64,000 bases of DNA from Ga0077527 sp964531455. Its GTDB lineage: Bacteria; Pseudomonadota; Gammaproteobacteria; Burkholderiales; SG8-41. A program made the position numbers and the translations under genes. The notes beneath the pieces are model-generated. The model was not told where the DNA came from. It searched no databases and saw only the letters and a program-made list of their open reading frames with translations. The DNA lies in assembly GCA_964531455.1 (NCBI GenBank), contig CAZHFZ010000008.1:1-64000 (forward strand). The letters are read 5' to 3'. Of the stretch, positions 53,771 to 63,088 are shown one piece after another. How positions within the stretch are numbered: position 1 is the stretch's first letter; every line of letters starts with the position of its first letter.

Positions 53771-54805
53771 ATGGCTCAAGAATCCCAAGCGCTCAACGAG
53801 CGTGCGCAACTGTTGTTGAAAACACTGGTGGAGCGTTACATCGCCGACGGCCAGCCCGTCGGCTCCCGCGCGCTGTCCAAATACTCTGGGCTCGACCTGT
53901 CACCCGCCAGCATTCGCAATGTGATGGCGGATCTGGAGGACATGGGCTTCATCGCCAGCCCGCATACTTCCGCCGGCCGGATTCCAACGCCGCGCGGTTA
54001 CCGTTTTTTTGTCGATACGCTGCTCACCGTCAAGCCGCTGGATCGCATCGAAATCAACCAGATGGAAGACCATCTACAGGTGAACAACACGCAAAAACTG
54101 GTGACTTCGGCTTCACACGTACTGTCCGAACTCACCCGTTTCGCCGGTGTGGTTGTCTCCCCGCGGCGCAGCGGCGGTTTCCGCCATATCGAATTCCTCC
54201 GCCTCGCCGAGAAACGCATTCTGCTGATTCTCGTCACCGCCGAAGGTGACGTTCAAAATCGCATCATTTACACAGACAAGGCCTACTCGCCCGCGGAACT
54301 GGTCGAGGCAGCCAACATCCTCAACCAGAATTATGCCGGCTGCAGTTTTGAAGACATACGCCACCGCGTGCAGTCCGAACTCCATCAACTGCGTGAAGAC
54401 ATGTCACAGTTGATGACTGCCGCACTGGCCGCAGGCGACCAGGCTGTCAGCGAGGCCGCAGAAGATGTGGTGATTTCCGGCGAAGTCAACCTGCTTGGCA
54501 TCGACGATCTTTCATCGAACATGACCAAACTGCGCGACCTGTTCAACCTTTTCGAGCACCGCACAACACTGCTGCAATTGCTTGACCACTCCAGTCGCGC
54601 CCAGGGCGTACAGATCTTCATCGGTGGAGAGGCCGGCCTGACTCCGCTGGACGAATGCAGTGTCGTCACCGCGCCTTATGAAGTCGACGGGAAGATTGTC
54701 GGCACCGTCGGCGTCATCGGCCCGACGCGCATGGCCTACGAACGCGTGATCCCGATCGTCGACATCACCGCAAAGCTGCTGAGCAGTGCACTGACCCAAC
54801 GCTGA
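53771..54805 (+). CDS. hrcA: Heat-inducible transcription repressor HrcA
   Basis: A 344-residue repressor of heat-shock genes that binds CIRCE and is activated by GroEL. The N-terminal winged helix reads RYIADGQPVGSRALSKYSGL and SIRNVMADLEDMGFI; the GAF-like and dimerisation regions follow (PHTSAGRIPTPRGYRFFVD, then VGTVGVIGPTRMAYERVIP). I chose the ATG at 53771 where homology starts; another ATG lies nine bases upstream. It precedes hemH and the grpE-dnaK-dnaJ set. Confidence 0.97.
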   Translation: MAQESQALNERAQLLLKTLVERYIADGQPVGSRALSKYSGLDLSPASIRNVMADLEDMGFIASPHTSAGRIPTPRGYRFFVDTLLTVKPLDRIEINQMEDHLQVNNTQKLVTSASHVLSELTRFAGVVVSPRRSGGFRHIEFLRLAEKRILLILVTAEGDVQNRIIYTDKAYSPAELVEAANILNQNYAGCSFEDIRHRVQSELHQLREDMSQLMTAALAAGDQAVSEAAEDVVISGEVNLLGIDDLSSNMTKLRDLFNLFEHRTTLLQLLDHSSRAQGVQIFIGGEAGLTPLDECSVVTAPYEVDGKIVGTVGVIGPTRMAYERVIPIVDITAKLLSSALTQR

Positions 54806-54861
54806 CCGTCCGGCGCACACGCCGGTTACGGGTTTTCCACACTTTTCAAGCCAATACTGCC

Positions 54862-55953
54862 ATGGGCCATTTCCCCAAAGAACCGCCATACACGCACGGC
54901 ACCACGCAAAAAATCGGTGTGCTGCTGGTCAACCTCGGATCGCCGGAAGCTGCAACTCCTGCCGCAGTCCGCACTTACCTGCGCGAATTCCTCTCCGACC
55001 CCTACGTCGTCGAAATCCCGCGCCCGATCTGGTGGCTGATCCTCAACCTGTTCGTACTGACATTTCGGCCCAAGGCTTCGGCAGCGCGTTACGCACAGGT
55101 ATGGACCAAGGAAGGTTCACCGCTGAAGGTGCATACCGAACGCCAGGCCAACATGCTGCGCGGCTATCTCGGCGAACGTCTGAAGCAGCCGCATGTCGTC
55201 GATTACGCGATGCGTTACGGCAACCCGTCGATCCGGTCAAAGCTGGAATCCCTGAAAACGCAGGGTTGCGACCGCATCCTGCTGTTGCCCCTGTATCCGC
55301 AATACTCGGCCAGCACCACGGCAACGGTATTCAAGGAAGCGTTTGCCGCCATCGGCGCTATGCGCAATCAGCCGGCCATCCGCACCGTCAAACATTTCCA
55401 CGACGATGATGGTTATATCAAGGCATCGGCGCAGGCGATCAACGACTACTGGGTCAAACACGGCCGTGGCGACCATCTGGTGCTGAGCTTCCACGGCGTC
55501 CCGCGGCGCACGCTGGAGCTCGGTGACCCCTATCACTGCGAATGCCTGAAAACCGGCCGCCTGATTGCCGAACAGATCGGCCTGAAACCCGATTTTTATT
55601 CCGTGACCTTCCAGTCACGTTTCGGCCGCGCCGAGTGGCTGAAACCGTACACCACCGACGTCATCAAGGAACTTGCCAAAAAGAAAGTCGAACGTATCGA
55701 TGTCGTATGCCCGGGTTTTGTCAGCGACTGCCTGGAAACGCTGGAAGAAATCGCCATCGAAGCCAAAGGGGACTTCCTCACCCACGGCGGCAAGGAACTG
55801 CACTACATCCCCTGCCTCAACGAACGGGACGACTGGCTGCATGCACTGACTGACATCACACTGAACAATCTGCAGGGCTGGAACAGCGCCGCGACACCGG
55901 AAAGCCTCAAAGCGTCAAAAGACCGCGCCGTCAGTCTCGGCGCAAAACACTAA
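54862..55953 (+). CDS. hemH: Ferrochelatase HemH
   Basis: A 363-residue enzyme that inserts ferrous iron into protoporphyrin IX, the last step of heme synthesis. Markers: VLLVNLGSPEAATPAAVRTY at the N-terminus, the metal-site histidine in VLSFHGVPRRTLELGDPY, and CPGFVSDCLETLEEIAIE containing the conserved glutamate. Placement between hrcA and grpE is common in betaproteobacteria. It is followed immediately by a small lipoprotein gene. Confidence 0.97.
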   Translation: MGHFPKEPPYTHGTTQKIGVLLVNLGSPEAATPAAVRTYLREFLSDPYVVEIPRPIWWLILNLFVLTFRPKASAARYAQVWTKEGSPLKVHTERQANMLRGYLGERLKQPHVVDYAMRYGNPSIRSKLESLKTQGCDRILLLPLYPQYSASTTATVFKEAFAAIGAMRNQPAIRTVKHFHDDDGYIKASAQAINDYWVKHGRGDHLVLSFHGVPRRTLELGDPYHCECLKTGRLIAEQIGLKPDFYSVTFQSRFGRAEWLKPYTTDVIKELAKKKVERIDVVCPGFVSDCLETLEEIAIEAKGDFLTHGGKELHYIPCLNERDDWLHALTDITLNNLQGWNSAATPESLKASKDRAVSLGAKH

Positions 55954-56190
55954 ATGCGCTTGCAGTCCCTGCGGAACCGCATGATAAAAATACCGCTCTC
56001 GGTCGTTGTCGTGGCCATGTTGACCGGCTGCGGCGCCGAAGTCGCCACCACTGCGGCAACCGGCGCAGCCGTCAAAAAGAAGGAAATGGAGTCTGCGCAA
56101 CAAAGCAAAGAACTCGCGCAGACCAAAATCGATCAAGCTGCCCAGGCCACGCAACAACGCGCCGAACAAGCGGGCAACGTCGACAAATAA
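55954..56190 (+). CDS. Small hypothetical lipoprotein
   Basis: A 78-residue protein starting at the ATG directly after the hemH stop (another ATG at 55981 would give 69 residues). The signal sequence IPLSVVVVAMLTGCGAE carries a clear lipobox (LTGC). The rest is polar and helical (KEMESAQQSKELAQTKIDQAAQATQQRAEQ), rich in Ala, Gln and Lys, and likely a coiled helix. No known family. Position suggests translation coupled to hemH. Confidence 0.7.
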   Translation: MRLQSLRNRMIKIPLSVVVVAMLTGCGAEVATTAATGAAVKKKEMESAQQSKELAQTKIDQAAQATQQRAEQAGNVDK

Positions 56191-56199
56191 GCAGAAGCA

Positions 56200-56481
56200 C
56201 GCACCATCCGAATCCTCCCCACCGCCCCCACCCCCTTATGAGCCGCCGAGCAGCACAGTAAAGCCGGGGGAAGTCGGCGAGCACTGTCTGAGCCCTCGCG
56301 TGGTTTGCGAGGGCGAGTTGCGCGCCCCGAAGGAAGTCACCTTGGGTGGGAGCCGCCCGGCTTTGCGAGCAGCGCAGGGCAGTCCGAAGGACCGGTGAAT
56401 CGGGGCCGCCTTCTTTTGGTTACTTTTCTTGGCGGAGCAAGAAAAGTAACTGGCCGCCGGGCCACCCCCGGCCAACCCCCA
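56200..56481. repeat. GC-rich interspersed repeat with a strong hairpin
   Basis: This covers most of the 411-bp gap between the small lipoprotein gene and grpE. It contains a perfect 13-bp hairpin GTTACTTTTCTTG (56419-56431) / CAAGAAAAGTAAC (56438-56450) and a seven-base one, CCCTCGC / GCGAGGG (56293-56313). On the minus strand the layout GGCGGCCAGTTACTTTTCTT, then CGCTGCTCG and CTCAGACAGTG..., then GGCGACTTCCCCC-like text is that of a dispersed proteobacterial repeat family often mis-annotated as small proteins. Any protein read from it here is spurious. Confidence 0.8.
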
Positions 56482-56536
56482 TAGCACCTCAATAAATATT
56501 AATAAAAACAAATACTTATAAAATTTTAATAATACC
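56482..56536. repeat. AT-rich repeat motif, copy B (upstream of grpE)
   Basis: Begins TAGCACCTCAA and contains AAAAACAAATACTTA, as does copy A at 3676-3720. It directly continues the GC-rich repeat and ends where the sigma-32-like promoter of grpE begins, so it may be the terminal part of that repeat. Confidence 0.65.
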
Positions 56537-56564
56537 CTTGAAATCCCCAAGGCAAGCCCAACAT
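56537..56564 (+). promoter_or_regulatory. Sigma-32-like heat-shock promoter of grpE
   Basis: CTTGAAA (56537-56543), 13 bases, then CCCAACAT (56557-56564). The sigma-32 consensus is CTTGAAA and CCCCATnT with 11-16 bp between. It is 38 bp upstream of the grpE start, which fits a heat-shock operon. Confidence 0.7.
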
Positions 56565-56601
56565 GGTGTGAGCTTACTCATAACCACACTGCAAACACGC
56601 C

Positions 56602-57135
56602 ATGAAGCAGGAATCACCGGAACAGAATCCAGATAACACCGCCGCCGACGCCAAACCGGCACCGGAAATCATGCCCTCGACCGAGGAGCTGCTGCGTAAG
56701 GCCGAACTCGACGCCCAGGAACACCACGATGCCTGGCTGCGTGCCAAGGCCGAGACCGAGAACATCCGCAAACGTGCGGTCAGCGACGTCGCCAACGCAC
56801 ATAAATACGCCGTCGAGAATTTTGCGGCCGAATTGCTGGCGGTCAGGGACAGCCTCGAGGCCGCACTGGCGGTTGAAACCGCCACGGTCGAAACGCTCAA
56901 AAGCGGTGCCGAGCTGACGCTGAAGCAGCTCTCCTCCGCCTTCGAAAAACACAAGGTGGTTGAGGTCAATCCGGTCGGCGAAAAATTCGATCCGCACCGC
57001 CATCAGGCCATCAGCATGGTGCCGTCGGACGCAGCACCGAACACAGTGATCAGCGTGTTGCAGAAGGGTTATGTGCTGCACGACCGGATCATCCGCCCGG
57101 CGATGGTGGTCGTCGCCAAAGCCCCGGACGCTTGA
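56602..57135 (+). CDS. grpE: GrpE, nucleotide exchange factor for DnaK
   Basis: A 177-residue co-chaperone that releases ADP from DnaK. The long N-terminal helix (LLRKAELDAQEHHDAWLRAK followed by AETENIRKRA) and the beta-wing end (FDPHRHQAISMVPS and GYVLHDRIIRPAMVVVAK) are typical. It is the first gene of grpE-dnaK-dnaJ, with the sigma-32-like promoter ahead and a stem-loop between it and dnaK. Confidence 0.97.
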   Translation: MKQESPEQNPDNTAADAKPAPEIMPSTEELLRKAELDAQEHHDAWLRAKAETENIRKRAVSDVANAHKYAVENFAAELLAVRDSLEAALAVETATVETLKSGAELTLKQLSSAFEKHKVVEVNPVGEKFDPHRHQAISMVPSDAAPNTVISVLQKGYVLHDRIIRPAMVVVAKAPDA

Positions 57136-57183
57136 AAACCACGGCAACGACCCCAGATTACAAAACAAGACAGCCGGCACAGC

Positions 57184-57223
57184 GGTCAGTCAATTATTCA
57201 GCCGCATCAATAATTTACTGACC
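57184..57223. promoter_or_regulatory. 15-bp inverted repeat between grpE and dnaK
   Basis: Arms 57184-57198 (GGTCAGTCAATTATT) and 57209-57223 (AATAATTTACTGACC) pair with one mismatch around a ten-base loop. It lies 39 bp upstream of dnaK. It is not a CIRCE sequence and has no T-run, so it may be an operator, an mRNA stabiliser or a processing site. Confidence 0.7.
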
Positions 57224-57262
57224 ACCCGGCGCAACAAAATTTACAGCTAAGAGGCAATAGAC

Positions 57263-59203
<1,941 letters not shown>

Positions 59204-59223
59204 TCGACTAAATTACTTCCCCG

Positions 59224-59265
59224 GCAGGGCGCAGCGGTGTTGAGGATGTATCCTCCTCGCCCTGC
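59224..59265. promoter_or_regulatory. Nested stem-loop between dnaK and dnaJ
   Basis: Outer stem GCAGGGCG (59224-59231) / CGCCCTGC (59258-59265) encloses a perfect inner hairpin GAGGAT-GT-ATCCTC (59242-59255). No T-run follows. It is probably an intra-operon structure that protects dnaK mRNA or attenuates dnaJ. Confidence 0.6.
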
Positions 59266-59296
59266 GCCTTTGGCACATTCAGGGTAACGTAACGAA

Positions 59297-60436
59297 ATGG
59301 CAAAAAAAGACTATTACGAAGTGCTCGGCGTGAACCGTGACGCTTCCGAAGACGAGCTGAAAAAGGCTTACCGCAAACTCGCAATGAAGTGGCATCCGGA
59401 CCGCAACCCGGACAATCCCAAGGCGGAAGAGCATTTCAAGGAAGCCAAGGAAGCCTACGAGGTACTGACGGACGCGCAGAAACGCGCAGCCTATAACCAG
59501 TTCGGCCATGCCGGCGTTGACCCCTCCGCAGGTGGCGCCGCCAGCGCAGGCGCCGGTTTCGGCGGCTTTGCCGACGCCTTCGGAGACATCTTTGGCGATA
59601 TTTTTGGCGGCGCCGGTGGTGGCGGTGGCAGTCGCGGACGTTCCACGGTGTACCGCGGCGCCGATCTGCGCTACAACTTAGAAATCACTTTGGAAGATGC
59701 CGCACGCGGCACCGAAACCCGGATTCGCATCCCGGCAATGGAGGAGTGCGAAACCTGCCACGGCAGTGGCGCAAAACCAGGAACGCAACCGACCAGTTGC
59801 ACCACCTGCGGCGGTCACGGCCAGGTGCGCATGCAGCAGGGCTTCTTCTCCATCCAGCAGACCTGCCCGCGCTGTCACGGCACCGGCAAGATGGTCGCCA
59901 GCCCCTGCGGCACGTGTTCAGGCAATGGCAGGATCAAGAAACAGAAAACACTGGCGGTAAAAATCCCCGCCGGCGTCGACGAAGGCGATCGCATCCGCCT
60001 TTCGGGCGAGGGCGAAGCCGGGGTCAACGGCGGACCGTCTGGCGATCTGTATGTGGTCATCCAGATCAAACAGCACGGTGTCTTCACCCGCGACCATAAC
60101 GACCTGCACTGCGAAATGCCGATCAGCTTCACCACCGCAGCGCTGGGCGGCGAAATCGAGATTCCCACGCTCGACGGCTATGCCAAAATCAAGATCCCGG
60201 CAGAAACCCAGAGCGGCAAGGTGTTCCGCCTCCGCGGCAAAGGGATCAAGGGCGTTCGTTCGACGGCACACGGCGACCTGCTTTGCCACGTCATCGTCGA
60301 GACGCCAGTCAGCCTGACGTCACGCCAGAAAGAACTGCTTCAGGAATTCGAAGCCATCAGCAACAAGGATTCAGCGCGGCACAACCCACGCGCGAAATCA
60401 TGGATGGACCGGGTCAAGGAATTCTTTGCAGAGTAA
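59297..60436 (+). CDS. dnaJ: Chaperone DnaJ (Hsp40)
   Basis: A 379-residue co-chaperone that delivers clients to DnaK and stimulates its ATPase. The J-domain has the HPD motif (MKWHPDRNPDN), followed by a Gly-rich linker (FGDIFGDIFGGAGGGGG). Four zinc-finger repeats are intact: CETCHGSG, CTTCGGHG, CPRCHGTG and CGTCSGNG. The C-terminal substrate domains follow. It ends the heat-shock operon at a strong terminator. Confidence 0.99.
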   Translation: MAKKDYYEVLGVNRDASEDELKKAYRKLAMKWHPDRNPDNPKAEEHFKEAKEAYEVLTDAQKRAAYNQFGHAGVDPSAGGAASAGAGFGGFADAFGDIFGDIFGGAGGGGGSRGRSTVYRGADLRYNLEITLEDAARGTETRIRIPAMEECETCHGSGAKPGTQPTSCTTCGGHGQVRMQQGFFSIQQTCPRCHGTGKMVASPCGTCSGNGRIKKQKTLAVKIPAGVDEGDRIRLSGEGEAGVNGGPSGDLYVVIQIKQHGVFTRDHNDLHCEMPISFTTAALGGEIEIPTLDGYAKIKIPAETQSGKVFRLRGKGIKGVRSTAHGDLLCHVIVETPVSLTSRQKELLQEFEAISNKDSARHNPRAKSWMDRVKEFFAE

Positions 60437-60763
60437 ATGCCGCCACTCCAATAAAAAAGCCGGCGTGACAGCCGGCTTTTTTATCAAGTGCAATGATCCG
60501 TTCCATTACTGCCGTAATTTCCCTTGCTCAACAACCCTGCTGTAATGGGTGCGTTCAGACTGTAACTATCTGCTGAACCCGGTGGCGTTGCCGGCCAGTG
60601 GATCAGCGAGCCCTGCCACCAGCCTCTGCCAAACATCCGGCAATACTGGATCGCACTTCGCCGTGATTACTCAACAGCGCGAATTGGGCTGAACTTGACC
60701 TGCTGCAACACCACTTGCAACAAGCTTTATGGTGCCTTCTCCCGTGTTTATCGATAAAAGGAC
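60437..60763. other. Intergenic region with no gene recognised
   Basis: 327 bp between dnaJ and the converging dehydrogenase gene. Apart from the terminator at 60453-60482 I see no tRNA, repeat or convincing coding stretch on either strand. Confidence 0.6.
60453..60482 (+). terminator. Intrinsic terminator after dnaJ
   Basis: AAAAAAGCCGGC, a six-base loop, then GCCGGCTTTTTT: a perfect stem followed by a T-run, 17 bp after the dnaJ stop. The A-run makes it usable in both directions. Confidence 0.92.
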
Positions 60764-61849
60764 TCAGGCAAGCGCCGACTGCACCCTTTTGCTGCACATG
60801 TGTTTGACAACAGCAGCAGCAAATCCCCGGGTATTGCCACGACCGCCGAGATCAGTCGTGCGAACCTCGGCATCAGCAAGCGCTGCATCTACAGCAAGCT
60901 GAATTGCCTGATACGCCTGCTGGAAAGCCGGTTTGTTGTGACGAATACCCAGCCATTCCAGCAGCATGCCGGCAGAGAGGATCATGCCGCTTGGATTTGC
61001 AATACCTTTCCCCGCGATATCCGGCGCCGAGCCATGACCGGCATTGGCAATTGCATGTTTGTCACCGGCATTGATGGCTGCAGCCAAACCGAGGCCGCCG
61101 GACAAAGCCACCGCCAGATTCGACAGGATATCGCCGAACATATTGGAAATCAGGATCACATCGTGTCGCTCGGGACGCGTATAAATGTCTGCCGCCATGG
61201 CATCCATGTCCATTTCGCGAAGCGCGATCTGCGGATGAGCTTTCGCCAGTTCATATGCCGGCGCCATGAACAGGCCATCCGTCATCTGCAACACATGGCG
61301 CTTGCCAACCACGGTGACGCGCTTGCTTCGCCGCGCAGCGTATTCAAAGGCCACCTTGGCAATACGCTCAGACCCCTGACGGGTGATCTTGCGCACCGAC
61401 AACGCAACATCCTCGGTCGGCATGAATTCGCCGTTACCCATGAACATGGTGCGGTCGGAATAAAAACCCTCAGTGTTTTCGCGCACAATCAGGGCATCAA
61501 GACCGCGCCGCGCGTCGGGCATGCCTGCACGACTGCGTGCCGGACGCAGGTTGGCATACAGATCAAGACGTTTGCGGATGGTTCCCGGAATATTGACGCC
61601 ACCCTCTGCCAGCGGCGGGTATTCGGTCATACCGCAGGGACCGACAATCACACCGTCGGCATCGGTCGCCGCCTGCATCGCCGCGTCCGTCAGCGTCGTT
61701 CCGTGTTTGCGATGACTGGCCATGCCGACCTCAATATCGGTAAAGCGCAGACCCAGCGAAAATTCGGCATCCGCCACCTTCACCACGGCCATCGCTGCGG
61801 CAATGATTTCCGGACCGATGTCGTCACCAGCCATGACTACGATATTCAT
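60764..61849 (-). CDS. Isocitrate/isopropylmalate dehydrogenase-family protein
   Basis: A 361-residue beta-decarboxylating dehydrogenase. The start MNIVVMAGDDIGPEI, substrate-loop residues IVRENTEGFYSDR, and metal/cofactor regions DVILISNMFGDILSN and AGHGSAPDIAGKGIANP fit the family. It is a paralogue type often annotated as isocitrate, isopropylmalate or tartrate dehydrogenase, and its context (enolase-superfamily enzyme and transporter, not leucine genes) points to catabolism of a hydroxy acid. The ATG at 61849 has AGGAG upstream. The substrate cannot be fixed from sequence. Confidence 0.88.
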   Translation of the reverse strand: MNIVVMAGDDIGPEIIAAAMAVVKVADAEFSLGLRFTDIEVGMASHRKHGTTLTDAAMQAATDADGVIVGPCGMTEYPPLAEGGVNIPGTIRKRLDLYANLRPARSRAGMPDARRGLDALIVRENTEGFYSDRTMFMGNGEFMPTEDVALSVRKITRQGSERIAKVAFEYAARRSKRVTVVGKRHVLQMTDGLFMAPAYELAKAHPQIALREMDMDAMAADIYTRPERHDVILISNMFGDILSNLAVALSGGLGLAAAINAGDKHAIANAGHGSAPDIAGKGIANPSGMILSAGMLLEWLGIRHNKPAFQQAYQAIQLAVDAALADAEVRTTDLGGRGNTRGFAAAVVKHMCSKRVQSALA

Positions 61850-61892
61850 TATTGCTCCTGTTATTGAGTTGCGCTGACTATAGCTGTGCGAC

Positions 61893-63044
61893 TCAGGCCG
61901 CATACTTCTTGACGGTTTTCCAGTCAATTTCAAACCCGAAACCCGGCAGATCATTCAAGTGCACCATGCCGTCCTTGACCTGCGCACGCTCGGCAAACAG
62001 TTCAAACCACAGCGGGTCACGGTCGGCGTTGCCGTGCGATTCCACGCCGAAACCCAGCCGCGGGAACGCCGAGATCAGATGGGCATGCACCTCCGGCACC
62101 AGATGCGGTGCAATACGCACGCCATGCTGTTCAGACAGATAACTCACACGCAGGGATTCGGTGAAACCGGCAAAACGTGTCGAATCGAACTGCATGAAAC
62201 CCAGCGCACCGCTGGTGATGAAATCACGTGCGGTAAAGCGCGTCATTTCGCGCTCACCATGGGCCAGCGGAATCGTCGTATTTTTCGCCAGCACCGCAAA
62301 ATCGGCGGGCTGCAGGTACCAGTGCAGCGGCTCTTCCAACCAGTAAATGTTGTAAGGCTCGACGGCGTGGGCAAAACGGATACAGTCTTCCAGGTCGTAA
62401 GCCGCGTTCATATCGAGCATCAGGTGCACGTCATTGCCGATCGCGGCGCGCGTCAGCCGGATGCGCTCCACTTCCTTTTCGATGCTCAGCCCGGCCGTTT
62501 TCAGCTTCACCGCCTTGTAGCCGCACTTGACGAAATCCGCCAACTCATCGGCGCAGACATGCAAGGGCGCATCCAGTTCGTAATAACCGCCGGTCGCGTA
62601 AGAAAACAACGGCTTGCCCTCTCCCCCCAGCAGTTTCCACACCGGCACGCCCAGCGCCTTGCCCTTGATGTCCCACAGCGCGCTGTCGATGCCGCCGATC
62701 GCCGCCATGATCTGCGGCCGGTCGCCGCGCGACATCGGCTGCGGCAGGCCGTCGCGCCCGCCCATGCCGGTCGCCCGCGGCGAGGTCAGCGAAAACAGTT
62801 TTTCCCAGACCGCGACCTGTGCCGTGGCGTCCATGCCGCGCGCGACTTCGCCGAGAAGCTCGACGTATTTGCAGATGTCCTTCAGCGGCGAACCGTGGAT
62901 CTGGCCGATGCCGGTCAGACCGTCATCCGTCTTGATTTCCACCAGCACGACGCTGGAACTGTGCAACTCCTCGTGAGCGGTCCACAGCGTGTGTTTGAGC
63001 TTGGCAGAAACGGCATAGGCTTTGACGGAAGCAATACGGGTCAT
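61893..63044 (-). CDS. Enolase-superfamily enzyme (mandelate racemase/muconate lactonizing type)
   Basis: A 383-residue protein of the MR/MLE group. The N-terminal capping domain is followed by the barrel with the KxK pair in YKAVKLKTAG, metal-ligand regions LMLDMNAAYD and WLEEPLHWY, and a likely general-base histidine in RIAPHLVPEVHAH. Members dehydrate or epimerise sugar acids and similar carboxylates. It is upstream of the dehydrogenase gene (43 bp gap), so the two may act in one pathway. Its leader contains repeat copy C. The substrate is unknown. Confidence 0.9.
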   Translation of the reverse strand: MTRIASVKAYAVSAKLKHTLWTAHEELHSSSVVLVEIKTDDGLTGIGQIHGSPLKDICKYVELLGEVARGMDATAQVAVWEKLFSLTSPRATGMGGRDGLPQPMSRGDRPQIMAAIGGIDSALWDIKGKALGVPVWKLLGGEGKPLFSYATGGYYELDAPLHVCADELADFVKCGYKAVKLKTAGLSIEKEVERIRLTRAAIGNDVHLMLDMNAAYDLEDCIRFAHAVEPYNIYWLEEPLHWYLQPADFAVLAKNTTIPLAHGEREMTRFTARDFITSGALGFMQFDSTRFAGFTESLRVSYLSEQHGVRIAPHLVPEVHAHLISAFPRLGFGVESHGNADRDPLWFELFAERAQVKDGMVHLNDLPGFGFEIDWKTVKKYAA

Positions 63045-63051
63045 TACGAAT

Positions 63052-63088
63052 CCTTAAATTATCATTTATAAACAAATACTTACAATAC
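63052..63088. repeat. AT-rich repeat motif, copy C (leader of enolase-family gene)
   Basis: Contains ATCATTTATAAACAAATACT followed by TACAA, one mismatch over 25 bases from copy A in the iscR leader. It covers the gap between the transporter stop and the next gene's start. Confidence 0.7.

Noticed and set aside
56236..56550. A 104-codon minus-strand frame upstream of grpE
   Set aside because: It lies wholly within the dispersed repeat; such proteins are common annotation artefacts.
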